Assembly: GCF_000829445.1 (NCBI RefSeq)
Contig: NZ_JXRQ01000025.1
Location: 248,001-312,000 of the forward strand
DNA from: Jeotgalibacillus alimentarius
Lineage (GTDB): Bacteria > Bacillota > Bacilli > Bacillales > Jeotgalibacillaceae
Direction of reading: 5' to 3'
Length of the DNA stretch: 64,000 nt
Below the pieces are notes generated by a model that worked only from the letters and a program-made list of their open reading frames with translations, did no database searches and was not told the DNA's origin. Numbering within the stretch: the stretch's first letter is position 1; every line of letters starts with the position of its first letter. Below, one piece after another: positions 58,107-64,000 of this stretch. Both the position numbers and the translations under genes were made by a program.

Positions 58107-60263
58107 TTGTTCAAAAAGGTTGGTAATAAGTTAGTTGGCGTGGCACTTGGTGCAGCAGTCGCCCTGGGATTCGTTTTAGTTCCAGCAGGTGAAACTGGTC
58201 ACGCTCAGGGGGAAAACATTCATGTTCAGCTTTTAGGGGTAAACGATTTACACGGTTTTTACACGAGTACATATACTGAGATGGTTGACGGTGTAGAAAC
58301 AGAAATTGGCCGTATGGATTATCTGGCTACACATATTAAAAACAGAGAAGCAGAAAATCCAAATACGCTTCTCGTTCATTCAGGTGATATGATTGGCGGA
58401 AGTCCACTGGTCTCTGCAGCATTTCAGGATGAGCCGATCGTTGAAGTGATGAATGCAATGGGCTTTGATTTTGGTACTGCAGGAAACCACGAATTTGATG
58501 AGGGGATTGCTGAATATCTTCGCATGGTGAACGGTGGCGCACATCCTGAAGGAAAAGGCAGTGAAGATTATACAGGGATGGACTTCCCGAATGTCTTAGC
58601 TAACGCAATTGATTCATCAACTGGTGAATTATTGCTGGAGCCTTATGCAGTAACTGAAATTGAAGGACAAAAGGTAGGATTTATCGGGGTCGCTACGACT
58701 GAGACACCAAGTATCGTTGTGAGACAGGGTAATGAAAATCTTGAGGTTACTGATGAAGTAGAAGCAATTAATAAGTATACAGAAGAATTAAAGGAACAAG
58801 GCGTTAAATCTATTATTGTACTTGCACATAATCCTGTAAATCAGGATGGTGAAGGCGGCGAAGGATCAGCTGATGAGATCGCGCGTAATATTGACGCTGA
58901 AGTTGATATCATTCTTGCAGGACACAATCACCGCGAAGTGAATCGTACAGTCAATGATATTTTAATTGTACAAGCTTACGAGTATGGTAAAGCATTCGTT
59001 GATGTTGATTTTGAAATCGATCCTGCAACTGGTGATATTGTTTCTAAAGAAGCAGAGGTTGTAACAAATGTGCAGGAAGGCATTGAAGCAGATCCTGAAA
59101 TCACGGCTATTATTGATAAATACGAAGCTCAGGTAGAGGATGTTCGTGCGCAATATGCTGGTGATGCGCCATTTACGATTACAGGTGGTTATGGCTCACG
59201 CGGACCGATCGGTGATAACGGGCTTGGCAATTTAATTGCTGATGGTATGGCGTGGGAAATGGATGCAGACTTTGCCATGATGAATGGCGGCGGAATTAGA
59301 GAGAGCCTGTATGAAGGTGAAATCACGTACGGTGATTTATTCGATATCCAGCCTTTTGGCAATACGTTAACGAAATTCACGATTAAAGGCGAGGATCTGG
59401 TTACTGTATTAAATACGCAGCTGAGCGATGAATACGGACCGGATTTTTCAATCTCAGGTTTTACTTATACGTGGAATGGAGACTCTAACACGATTGACAC
59501 AGTATACGACCTTGATGGAAATCCACTAAACCTTGATGAAGAATACACGGTTGTTGTGAATAATTATATGTACGGACGTGAAGCACACCGCATGGAAGAA
59601 TTCACAATCGGTCAGCCTGAAATCGGTCCGGTTGATGTAGATGCTTCATTTGACTATATTCAATCATTTGACGGCCCGGTAGAAGCTTATGCAGAAGGAA
59701 GATATCAGGAAGTGAAGTCTATTTTCAATGATGTCCCTACAAGCCATTGGGCAAATCCTTTTGTCACTGACTTATATGCAAGCGACATTGTAAAAGGAAC
59801 AACAGCAACAACATTCTCACCGGGTAATTCTCTAACGCGCGCACAATTTGCATCGATGCTCGTTCGCTCTCTTGAGTTAGAAGCTGAAGGCACATCACCA
59901 TTTGAAGATACAACCGGTCTGGCAGCTGAAACGCAGGATGAGATTACTGCTGCATTTGAGAATGGTTTAATTAAGGGAACGTCCGCTACTACGTTCCAGC
60001 CAAACCAGGAGATTACACGTGGACAAATGGTCACAATGCTGAAGCGTGCATTCGAGCTTGAAACTGGCGAGCAGTTCGTCGTTTCAGATAATGACATGTT
60101 TACTGACTTAGGTAATCTGGATGAAGAAACGCGTGCTGCGGTTCAATGGGCTTCAGATTATGGCATTGTGATGGGGTATGATGAATTATTCAAGCCTTGG
60201 GCAACTGCTACAAGAGCTCAGAGTTCGAAGGTGCTTTCGATTAATAATTATTTGATTCGATAA
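58107..60263 (+). CDS. SLH-anchored bifunctional metallophosphatase / 5'-nucleotidase
   Basis: 718 residues from TTG 58107 (AAAGGAGAGAGTCTA): signal peptide (VGVALGAAVALGFVLVPAGETGHAQ), calcineurin-like domain (LLGVNDLHGF, VHSGDMIGGSP, GNHEFDEG, LAHNPVN, LAGHNHRE; about 35-290), 5'-nucleotidase C-terminal domain (about 350-530: NGLGNLIADGMAWEMDADFAMMNGGGIR, TYGDLFDIQPFGNTL), and three SLH motifs (about 535-718). Surface enzyme releasing phosphate and nucleosides. A promoter -10 TATAAT at 58046 is visible. Functionally pairs with 10176. Confidence 0.93.
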   Translation: MFKKVGNKLVGVALGAAVALGFVLVPAGETGHAQGENIHVQLLGVNDLHGFYTSTYTEMVDGVETEIGRMDYLATHIKNREAENPNTLLVHSGDMIGGSPLVSAAFQDEPIVEVMNAMGFDFGTAGNHEFDEGIAEYLRMVNGGAHPEGKGSEDYTGMDFPNVLANAIDSSTGELLLEPYAVTEIEGQKVGFIGVATTETPSIVVRQGNENLEVTDEVEAINKYTEELKEQGVKSIIVLAHNPVNQDGEGGEGSADEIARNIDAEVDIILAGHNHREVNRTVNDILIVQAYEYGKAFVDVDFEIDPATGDIVSKEAEVVTNVQEGIEADPEITAIIDKYEAQVEDVRAQYAGDAPFTITGGYGSRGPIGDNGLGNLIADGMAWEMDADFAMMNGGGIRESLYEGEITYGDLFDIQPFGNTLTKFTIKGEDLVTVLNTQLSDEYGPDFSISGFTYTWNGDSNTIDTVYDLDGNPLNLDEEYTVVVNNYMYGREAHRMEEFTIGQPEIGPVDVDASFDYIQSFDGPVEAYAEGRYQEVKSIFNDVPTSHWANPFVTDLYASDIVKGTTATTFSPGNSLTRAQFASMLVRSLELEAEGTSPFEDTTGLAAETQDEITAAFENGLIKGTSATTFQPNQEITRGQMVTMLKRAFELETGEQFVVSDNDMFTDLGNLDEETRAAVQWASDYGIVMGYDELFKPWATATRAQSSKVLSINNYLIR

Positions 60264-60287
60264 ACATATTTTAATGACAGTCTAAAA

Positions 60288-60320
60288 ATCAGTTCTGCCT
60301 TTGGCGGAGCTGGTTTTATT
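60288..60320 (+). terminator. Terminator of the 5'-nucleotidase gene
   Basis: AAATCAGTTCTGCC / GGCGGAGCTGGTTTT arms followed by TATTTTT. Confidence 0.8.
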
Positions 60321-60372
60321 TTTGGATCCCTGTCCTACACACATTTATTTTTGGATCCCTGTCCTACACACA
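60315..60372. repeat. Tandem 29-base duplication at the left end of the MITE-like element
   Basis: Two exact copies (60315-60343 and 60344-60372) of a unit containing TTGGATCCCTGTCCTACACACA. They mark repeated use or slippage at the element end. Confidence 0.9.
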
Positions 60373-60500
60373 TTTATAATTATTTAATTTCATTCATAAG
60401 TATCCAAAAATAACTGAGATTTGAACACCATCACTCGCTTTTCTTATTTACCTATGCATTTGTAGTGAATAATCTGAATCGTTTTCAGGACAGGGGGACC
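60353..60500. repeat. MITE-like element (family D), copy A
   Basis: About 148 bases with inverted termini GGATCCCTGTCCT and AGGACAGGGGGACC. The interior shares ATCACTCGCTTTTC, GCATTTGTAGTGAATA and GTTTTCAGGACAGG with copy B. Its right end abuts the truncated Y1 transposase. Confidence 0.8.
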
Positions 60501-60520
60501 AAAAAACTACAAAAGAAGAT

Positions 60521-61033
60521 ATGGCAGAGCTTGAGCGTGCGATGATGCACGCTTATCTTACTTACCCTTTTACTATTCTGGCATATTGCTTCATGACTAA
60601 CCACTACCACCTGCTGATCCGCGCTGAGAAAGATCCTCTATCTAAAATCATGTCGATTATCAATCGACGATACAGTGATTCTTATTCAAAAAGATATAGC
60701 CATATCGGGAGAATTTATCAGAAACGGTATTTCGCCAAAGAAGTGGATGGGCCGATTGGTTTGCTGATGGTAAGCAGTTATATTCACCGCAATCCGATTG
60801 AAACGATGATTCCGATGGTTCAGGAGCTGGTTGATTATCCGTACAGCTCCTATCCACTGTACGCAGATGATACTGCCTCTGCTCCACCTTATCTGGACCG
60901 TCTATTATTGAAAGAGCTATTGCCACATGGATTTCAGAAAACTAACATTGAGTATGCCCGGTACTGTCTGGAATACCGGGCGAAAGTTGAGGAGGATCGG
61001 CATGCGCCGGATGGTGTGGTGCCGGAGATGTGA
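60521..61033 (+). pseudogene. REP-associated Y1 (HUH) transposase, 5'-truncated
   Basis: 170 codons matching the C-terminal three quarters of IS200-like/RAYT transposases: AYCFMTNHYHLLI with the HUH pair, IGRIYQKRYFAK with a candidate tyrosine nucleophile, SSYIHRNPIE and DYPYSSYPLY. The usual first strand (YHVTSRGN-like) is missing, replaced at 60500 by the end of the MITE-like element; the ATG has no good ribosome site. It is probably inactive. RAYTs are known to move REP/REPIN palindromes, which makes it a candidate past driver of the repeats in this window. Confidence 0.82.
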
Positions 61034-61076
61034 ACCTTGTTTAATTAAGTATTCATGATTGGCATAATTAGTAGTG

Positions 61077-61117
61077 TTAGTTATAATAATACTAATAATA
61101 AATATTATTATAACTAA
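61077..61117. promoter_or_regulatory. Inverted repeat upstream of the toxin-antitoxin operon
   Basis: Perfect 15-base arms TTAGTTATAATAATA / TATTATTATAACTAA with 11-base spacer, 52 bases before the antitoxin start. A probable operator bound by the AbrB-type antitoxin. Confidence 0.75.
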
Positions 61118-61168
61118 TAAAATTGACCTTTAATCAAGCTAATGATCATAACAGGGAGATGACTACTA

Positions 61169-61450
61169 ATGAGTGGAAACTCGACATCAAAAATCGAAAA
61201 ACGTCATACAAGACGACTTAATCAAATCGGCAATAGCTTATCTGCGGTTATACCTAAAGAGATTGTAGATGAAATGCAAATGGGTAAAGGTGATGAAATT
61301 GAGATCTATTATGATCAGGAAAGAGGAGAAATTGTGATGAAAAAGGTAAATCGTTCTGTTCCGGATGGCATTCGACCTGAAGTGCTGAAATCGATGAACC
61401 GGGCAATTACAAAATATGACGAGGCACTGAGAAACTTAAGGGACAGGTAG
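61169..61450 (+). CDS. AbrB/SpoVT-domain antitoxin
   Basis: 93 residues. The swapped-hairpin AbrB domain is at about 14-60 (RRLNQIGNSLSAVIPKEIVDEMQMGKGDEIEIYYDQERGEIVMKKV, landmarks IGNSLSAVIPKEIV and GDEIEI). The C-terminal tail (VLKSMNRAITKYDEALRNLRDR) is a helix suited to wrapping the toxin. It should bind the upstream palindrome and neutralise the Doc-like toxin 23 bases downstream. RBS AGGGAGATGACTACTA. Confidence 0.88.
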   Translation: MSGNSTSKIEKRHTRRLNQIGNSLSAVIPKEIVDEMQMGKGDEIEIYYDQERGEIVMKKVNRSVPDGIRPEVLKSMNRAITKYDEALRNLRDR

Positions 61451-61473
61451 TGAATTCAGAGGGGTGAAGAACG

Positions 61474-61899
61474 TTGTCTGTAACCTATTTATCTGCTAAA
61501 GAAATTTTATTTATACACTTTACAATGATGGACTTTTACGATGATAGTGAACAGGCGGGAGTGAAGAATCAGGATCGCTTTGAAGGTATGGTACAAAGGC
61601 CAAAGACAGAGCTTTTTGGTGAGGAAACATTTCCTGAAGTGATCGAAAAAGCATGCTGCTATTATCATTCACTCGCAAGAGGCGGACATATTTTTCAAAA
61701 CGGCAATAAGAGAACTGCGCTGACTGTATTTGAAACTTTTTTAAATATCAATGGACTGGAGCTCACCTGGAGTAATAAGGAGGCTGAGGACTTCACTGTG
61801 TATGTAGCGAACGATGATAAATTTAAGGATAATGATTGTATTCAGTATTTAAAAGAGGAAGTTGAAGCATTTATACGGCCGTTAGAAGACTCCCTTTAA
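61474..61899 (+). CDS. Doc-type (Fic family) toxin
   Basis: 141 residues with the Fic/Doc catalytic motif HIFQNGNKRTA (HxFx[ND]GNKR) and the N-terminal Doc hallmark YLSAKEILFIHF followed by a GV-x-N-x-DRFEGMVQRP segment. Doc phosphorylates EF-Tu and stops translation. TTG start at 61474 after AGGGGTGAAGAACG. It is paired with an AbrB-type rather than a Phd-type antitoxin. Confidence 0.9.
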   Translation: MSVTYLSAKEILFIHFTMMDFYDDSEQAGVKNQDRFEGMVQRPKTELFGEETFPEVIEKACCYYHSLARGGHIFQNGNKRTALTVFETFLNINGLELTWSNKEAEDFTVYVANDDKFKDNDCIQYLKEEVEAFIRPLEDSL

Positions 61900-62050
61900 C
61901 TCTACTGCTTCCTGCTTATATGCTTTGAGCGCGACATGCAGTGCAGGTTAAATAAAATATAGACTCCCTTGATCAAGCCTTTACTGATAAGGGGGAATTT
62001 ATATTTCAATTGATCAAAAATATCTGTCTTTTTTAGCATTTTTTAGTAAC
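61900..62050. other. Gene-free stretch after the toxin gene
   Basis: It contains CCCTTGATCAAGCCTTTACTGATAAGGGG, an imperfect hairpin (about 61966-61995) that may terminate the toxin-antitoxin mRNA, and otherwise AT-rich sequence with nothing recognised. Confidence 0.4.
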
Positions 62051-62195
62051 TCCCTGTCCTCCACTCATTTATGACTATTTACTCTTATTTATAAATAACC
62101 AAAAAGCGAGTGACAGCTTATCGCCATCACTCGCTTCTCTTTACTCCTTATCCATTTGTAGTGAATAGTCCGAATTGTTTTCAGGACAGGGATCT
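62051..62195. repeat. MITE-like element (family D), copy B
   Basis: About 145 bases with termini TCCCTGTCCT and AGGACAGGGATC, and an internal hairpin AAGCGAGTGA / TCACTCGCTT. It is the best preserved copy. Confidence 0.85.
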
Positions 62196-62366
62196 GGTTG
62201 AGTATTCTTCATTAATCAGCTTTTTGTATTTGTCCAGCTGAGTATTAAAACCTTCAAAATAGTTACTTACATAATCCGGTTTGTTATAGATTTTTAAATA
62301 CTCCTCATAATCTTTAACAGCGATCCTATTGTTGATTTGCACCAATATCGCTTCCCACTTAGCCTT
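62187..62366 (-). pseudogene. Unknown gene remnant truncated by MITE copy B
   Basis: The minus strand reads about 58 codons (KWEAILVQINNRIAVKDY, EYLKIYNKPDYV, DKYKKLINEEYSTRSLS) ending at a TGA supplied by the AGGACAGG terminus of the MITE. There is no start codon with a ribosome site. Charge pattern and codon use look like a real protein; no family recognised. Confidence 0.5.
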
Positions 62367-62420
62367 TTATACTTGACTGAAAATTTTTATGAGTCATCAT
62401 TCTTAAATCCGTTACCCAAG

Positions 62421-62495
62421 TTTATTTACTTTCACTTATAAATAACCAAAAAGCGAGCGACAGCACATAGCCATCACTCGCTTCTCGTTACTCCA
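62421..62495. repeat. MITE-like element (family D), partial copy C
   Basis: Only the left-middle part is kept: CTTATAAATAACCAAAAAGCG, the internal hairpin AAGCGAGCGA / TCACTCGCTT and CTCGTTACTCC. The right terminus is replaced by a family C hairpin at 62504. Confidence 0.75.
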
Positions 62496-62503
62496 TATTC
62501 AGT

Positions 62504-62530
62504 GAAGACCCGGGACAGTCCCTGGTCTTC
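62504..62530. repeat. GAAGACCCGGG hairpin (family C), copy 5
   Basis: GAAGACCCGGGACAGTCCCTGGTCTTC, 18 bases after the stop of the Mrr-like gene on the minus strand; probable terminator. Confidence 0.8.
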
Positions 62531-62547
62531 ACTTCACTAACTTCTAA

Positions 62548-63084
62548 TCACCCAACCCTCACCTTCTGTCTCTCCATCATCCACCCCATCAATTCTTCCC
62601 GGTCAATCAGGCGCACATGATTCGAAGCGGCCAGTTTCTTGGCTGCCTCTGTAAAATGGCTGTTCGTCACGACCCAGCATTCATCTGCTTGATAATGGGA
62701 TTTTGCTGAGGCAATTTCCTGCACGGCTTTGATCCCTACATTCTTCTTATATCTTTTAGCCTGAACGATAATCTTTTTTGTTTTTGTAGCTAAGACCAGA
62801 TCGGCACCGTAGTCACCACTTGCTGGGGTTAACTTTGTATAAAATCCCTTTGATTTCAACAGCACCTGCAGATACTCTTCGAATTTCCTGCCTGACATCT
62901 CATCGACTTCGAGCATACCCGATCTTTTAAGTTTTAGCTCTTTCTGCATTTTTACTATGAATGACAACGCATAGAGTCCGCCAAATACAGCTGCGAGCCC
63001 GAATAATAGAGCAGGTTCTGCAGTCAATGAAGACCAGAAAAGCTCGAGCCCCATTTTAAATCCTTCTGAAAATTCAAAGTCCAT
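62548..63084 (-). CDS. Membrane-anchored Mrr-like restriction endonuclease domain protein
   Basis: 178 residues: one membrane helix (about 21-45), a basic linker, then a Mrr_cat/PD-(D/E)xK domain (MSGRKFEEYLQVLLKSKGFYTKLTPASGDYGADLVL... KIIVQAKRY, landmarks GRKFEEYL, GDYGADLVL with the active Asp, and IVQAKRY with the QxK pair). All nuclease motif residues are present. Membrane-tethered Mrr-like proteins are widespread in Firmicutes and of uncertain role (DNA quality control or defence). It stands alone. Confidence 0.85.
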   Translation of the reverse strand: MDFEFSEGFKMGLELFWSSLTAEPALLFGLAAVFGGLYALSFIVKMQKELKLKRSGMLEVDEMSGRKFEEYLQVLLKSKGFYTKLTPASGDYGADLVLATKTKKIIVQAKRYKKNVGIKAVQEIASAKSHYQADECWVVTNSHFTEAAKKLAASNHVRLIDREELMGWMMERQKVRVG

Positions 63085-63135
63085 ATTTGCACCTCACATT
63101 TTAGTAATATTTGAACATAGTAAAACAGTAAAAAA

Positions 63136-63645
63136 CTACGAACCCTCCAGCCAAAACCCCTGGCTTCTATCTCTGAGACTGATCTCTCTCAATTTCTGAG
63201 CATGCATCATCTTCTGATTCAGTCTGCGGAGTGGAAGGTTGACGACCAACTTCTGGCGATTGGTAAATTCTATAATGGTTGCTGTTCTAGTGTGAAAGTG
63301 GATTGCCTGAATATGCTGCGGGAATATCCACAGATTATCAGCGTCTAAAGGTGAGTGAGTTGGCATTACTATGATCCTTTTGAACGGATTAACGATAAAT
63401 GGTATATCTCCTTCTTTTCCAAGCCGGGCGGTCGTTGCAGCCATGCTCCCAAGCATAGTGGAACCTGTAAGCATACAGCAATCATTTAATAATGTGATAG
63501 GGGAATGAGATGAATACTTGATACCCTCTTTACACATCATCATTGACCGGTAAACGTTACCCTTTGCTCTTAGCAAAGCCAATGTATTTTCATCAACCAT
63601 TGCTGTTACATTAACTTTTTTCTCTCCCAAAATTACATTCTCCAT
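63136..63645 (-). CDS. comK: ComK-family competence transcription factor (paralogue 2)
   Basis: 169 residues with the ComK core: KYSSHSPITLLNDCCMLTGSTMLGSMAATTARLG, DIPFIVNPFKRIIVMPTHSP, NLWIFPQHIQAI, VVNLPLRRLNQKMMHAQKL. Same length as paralogue 1 and about one-third identical by eye. It also lacks the C-terminal degradation tail. The ATG at 63645 has no clear ribosome site, so the exact start is uncertain. Two ComK paralogues are also known in staphylococci. Confidence 0.85.
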   Translation of the reverse strand: MENVILGEKKVNVTAMVDENTLALLRAKGNVYRSMMMCKEGIKYSSHSPITLLNDCCMLTGSTMLGSMAATTARLGKEGDIPFIVNPFKRIIVMPTHSPLDADNLWIFPQHIQAIHFHTRTATIIEFTNRQKLVVNLPLRRLNQKMMHAQKLREISLRDRSQGFWLEGS

Positions 63646-63903
63646 TCAACGGGTTCAAGAAATACTTTTATGTTTTATGTATTCAAAACGTATAGTCTGG
63701 CAATCTTCCTCACATAGAGCAGAAAATAGCTACACAGTTCTTAATAGCGATGTGTGGATACCTTATGTCTTTTTCAGATCGTCTCTTATACGCAATGCAA
63801 TGACAACATGTTCTGCATTATGATTTCTTGTTAAAATCTAAACATCAGATGAGACAACTGAACCTCTCGTATAACTTGTTTCAACATTTATATTGAACCC
63901 TAT
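63646..63903. other. Gene-free stretch upstream of ComK paralogue 2
   Basis: AT-rich non-coding sequence with no repeat-family member and no RNA gene recognised. It should contain the ComK promoter. Confidence 0.4.
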
Positions 63904-64000
63904 TCATATTAAATCTGCTATGACCTCAATCGGCGTGTTCCGATGAAACTCACTTTTACCCGGGGTCAAATAATTCAAGTATTGAGGATGATAGGTTCTG
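63904..64000 (-). CDS. C-terminal end of an unidentified gene (cut by window edge)
   Basis: An open minus-strand frame from the edge to TGA at 63904 reads RTYHPQYLNYLTP and FHRNTPIEVIADLI at its end, 32 codons. The composition is protein-like, but too little is visible to name a family; a transposase end is possible. Confidence 0.3.
   Translation of the reverse strand, partial: RTYHPQYLNYLTPGKSEFHRNTPIEVIADLI

Noticed and set aside
1-64000. tRNA or rRNA genes
   Set aside because: No cloverleaf with a TTC-type T-arm or rRNA-like conserved stretch was noticed on either strand by eye; a tRNAscan run would be decisive.

Overview
The window is a chromosomal segment of a low-to-moderate GC Gram-positive bacterium of the order Bacillales (Bacillaceae/Caryophanaceae-like; genus not determinable from sequence alone). 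The evidence is strong GGAGG-type ribosome binding sites, frequent TTG/GTG starts, seven secreted proteins with S-layer homology (SLH) domains, two ComK-family regulators, Bacillus-type cre and LacI operators, and lipoprotein signals.

Layout. 1-2.7 kb: a MerR-controlled acyl-CoA synthetase (cut by the left edge) and an MFS transporter. 2.7-9.9 kb: a pRiA4b ORF-3-like protein, a three-gene ABC importer (ATPase, permease, PF04392-type lipoprotein), two small uncharacterised genes and a four-LysM NlpC/P60 endopeptidase. 10-24 kb: a cell-surface accessory region with an SLH-anchored cyclic nucleotide phosphodiesterase, several lipoproteins (two with frameshifts in or next to the signal peptide), an acetamidase and four more SLH proteins, including one active-looking and one motif-less metallo-beta-lactamase-fold paralogue.

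24.2-39.1 kb is the most notable part: two operons diverging around a DeoR-family regulator. The right-hand operon encodes a CUT2 sugar importer, a MtnK-like kinase and a MtnA-like isomerase. The left-hand operon encodes a class II aldolase, an aldehyde dehydrogenase, five single-domain BMC shell proteins, PduL, a BMC vertex protein, a CoA-disulfide-reductase-like flavoprotein and a two-subunit CoA transferase. The inferred pathway is import and phosphorylation of 5-deoxyribose (or 5-methylthioribose), isomerisation to the ribulose 1-phosphate, cleavage to DHAP plus acetaldehyde (or methylthioacetaldehyde), and disposal of the aldehyde inside a bacterial microcompartment. Aldolase, dehydrogenase and PduL each carry a predicted encapsulation helix, so a salvage shunt of the DHAP type appears to be built into a metabolosome.

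39.4-51.5 kb: small membrane proteins, decayed genes (WYL regulator; HisRS and chemotaxis-receptor remnants abutting on opposite strands), an SLH subtilase, a large glycine-zipper protein of unknown function, a sigma-70 factor divergent from a ComK paralogue, and a YdaK/YdaM/YdaJ-like exopolysaccharide cluster. 51.7-57.8 kb: a LacI-regulated maltodextrin/isomaltooligosaccharide uptake operon ending in a GH13 oligo-1,6-glucosidase. 58-64 kb: an SLH 5'-nucleotidase, a 5'-truncated REP-associated (Y1) transposase, an AbrB-Doc toxin-antitoxin pair, MITE-like repeats, a membrane-anchored Mrr-like nuclease and a second ComK paralogue.

Superimposed on this is a dense family of nested palindromic repeats (GGGGACGGAGTT ... 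AACTCCGTCCCC) at about 19 intergenic loci. They typically begin 0-15 bases after a stop codon and in at least one case supply the stop codon itself. They are absent from the microcompartment locus and from everything right of 51.9 kb. Three further repeat families (a GCACAG-flanked variant, a GAAGACCCGGG hairpin, and a MITE-like element of about 145 bp) are also present.
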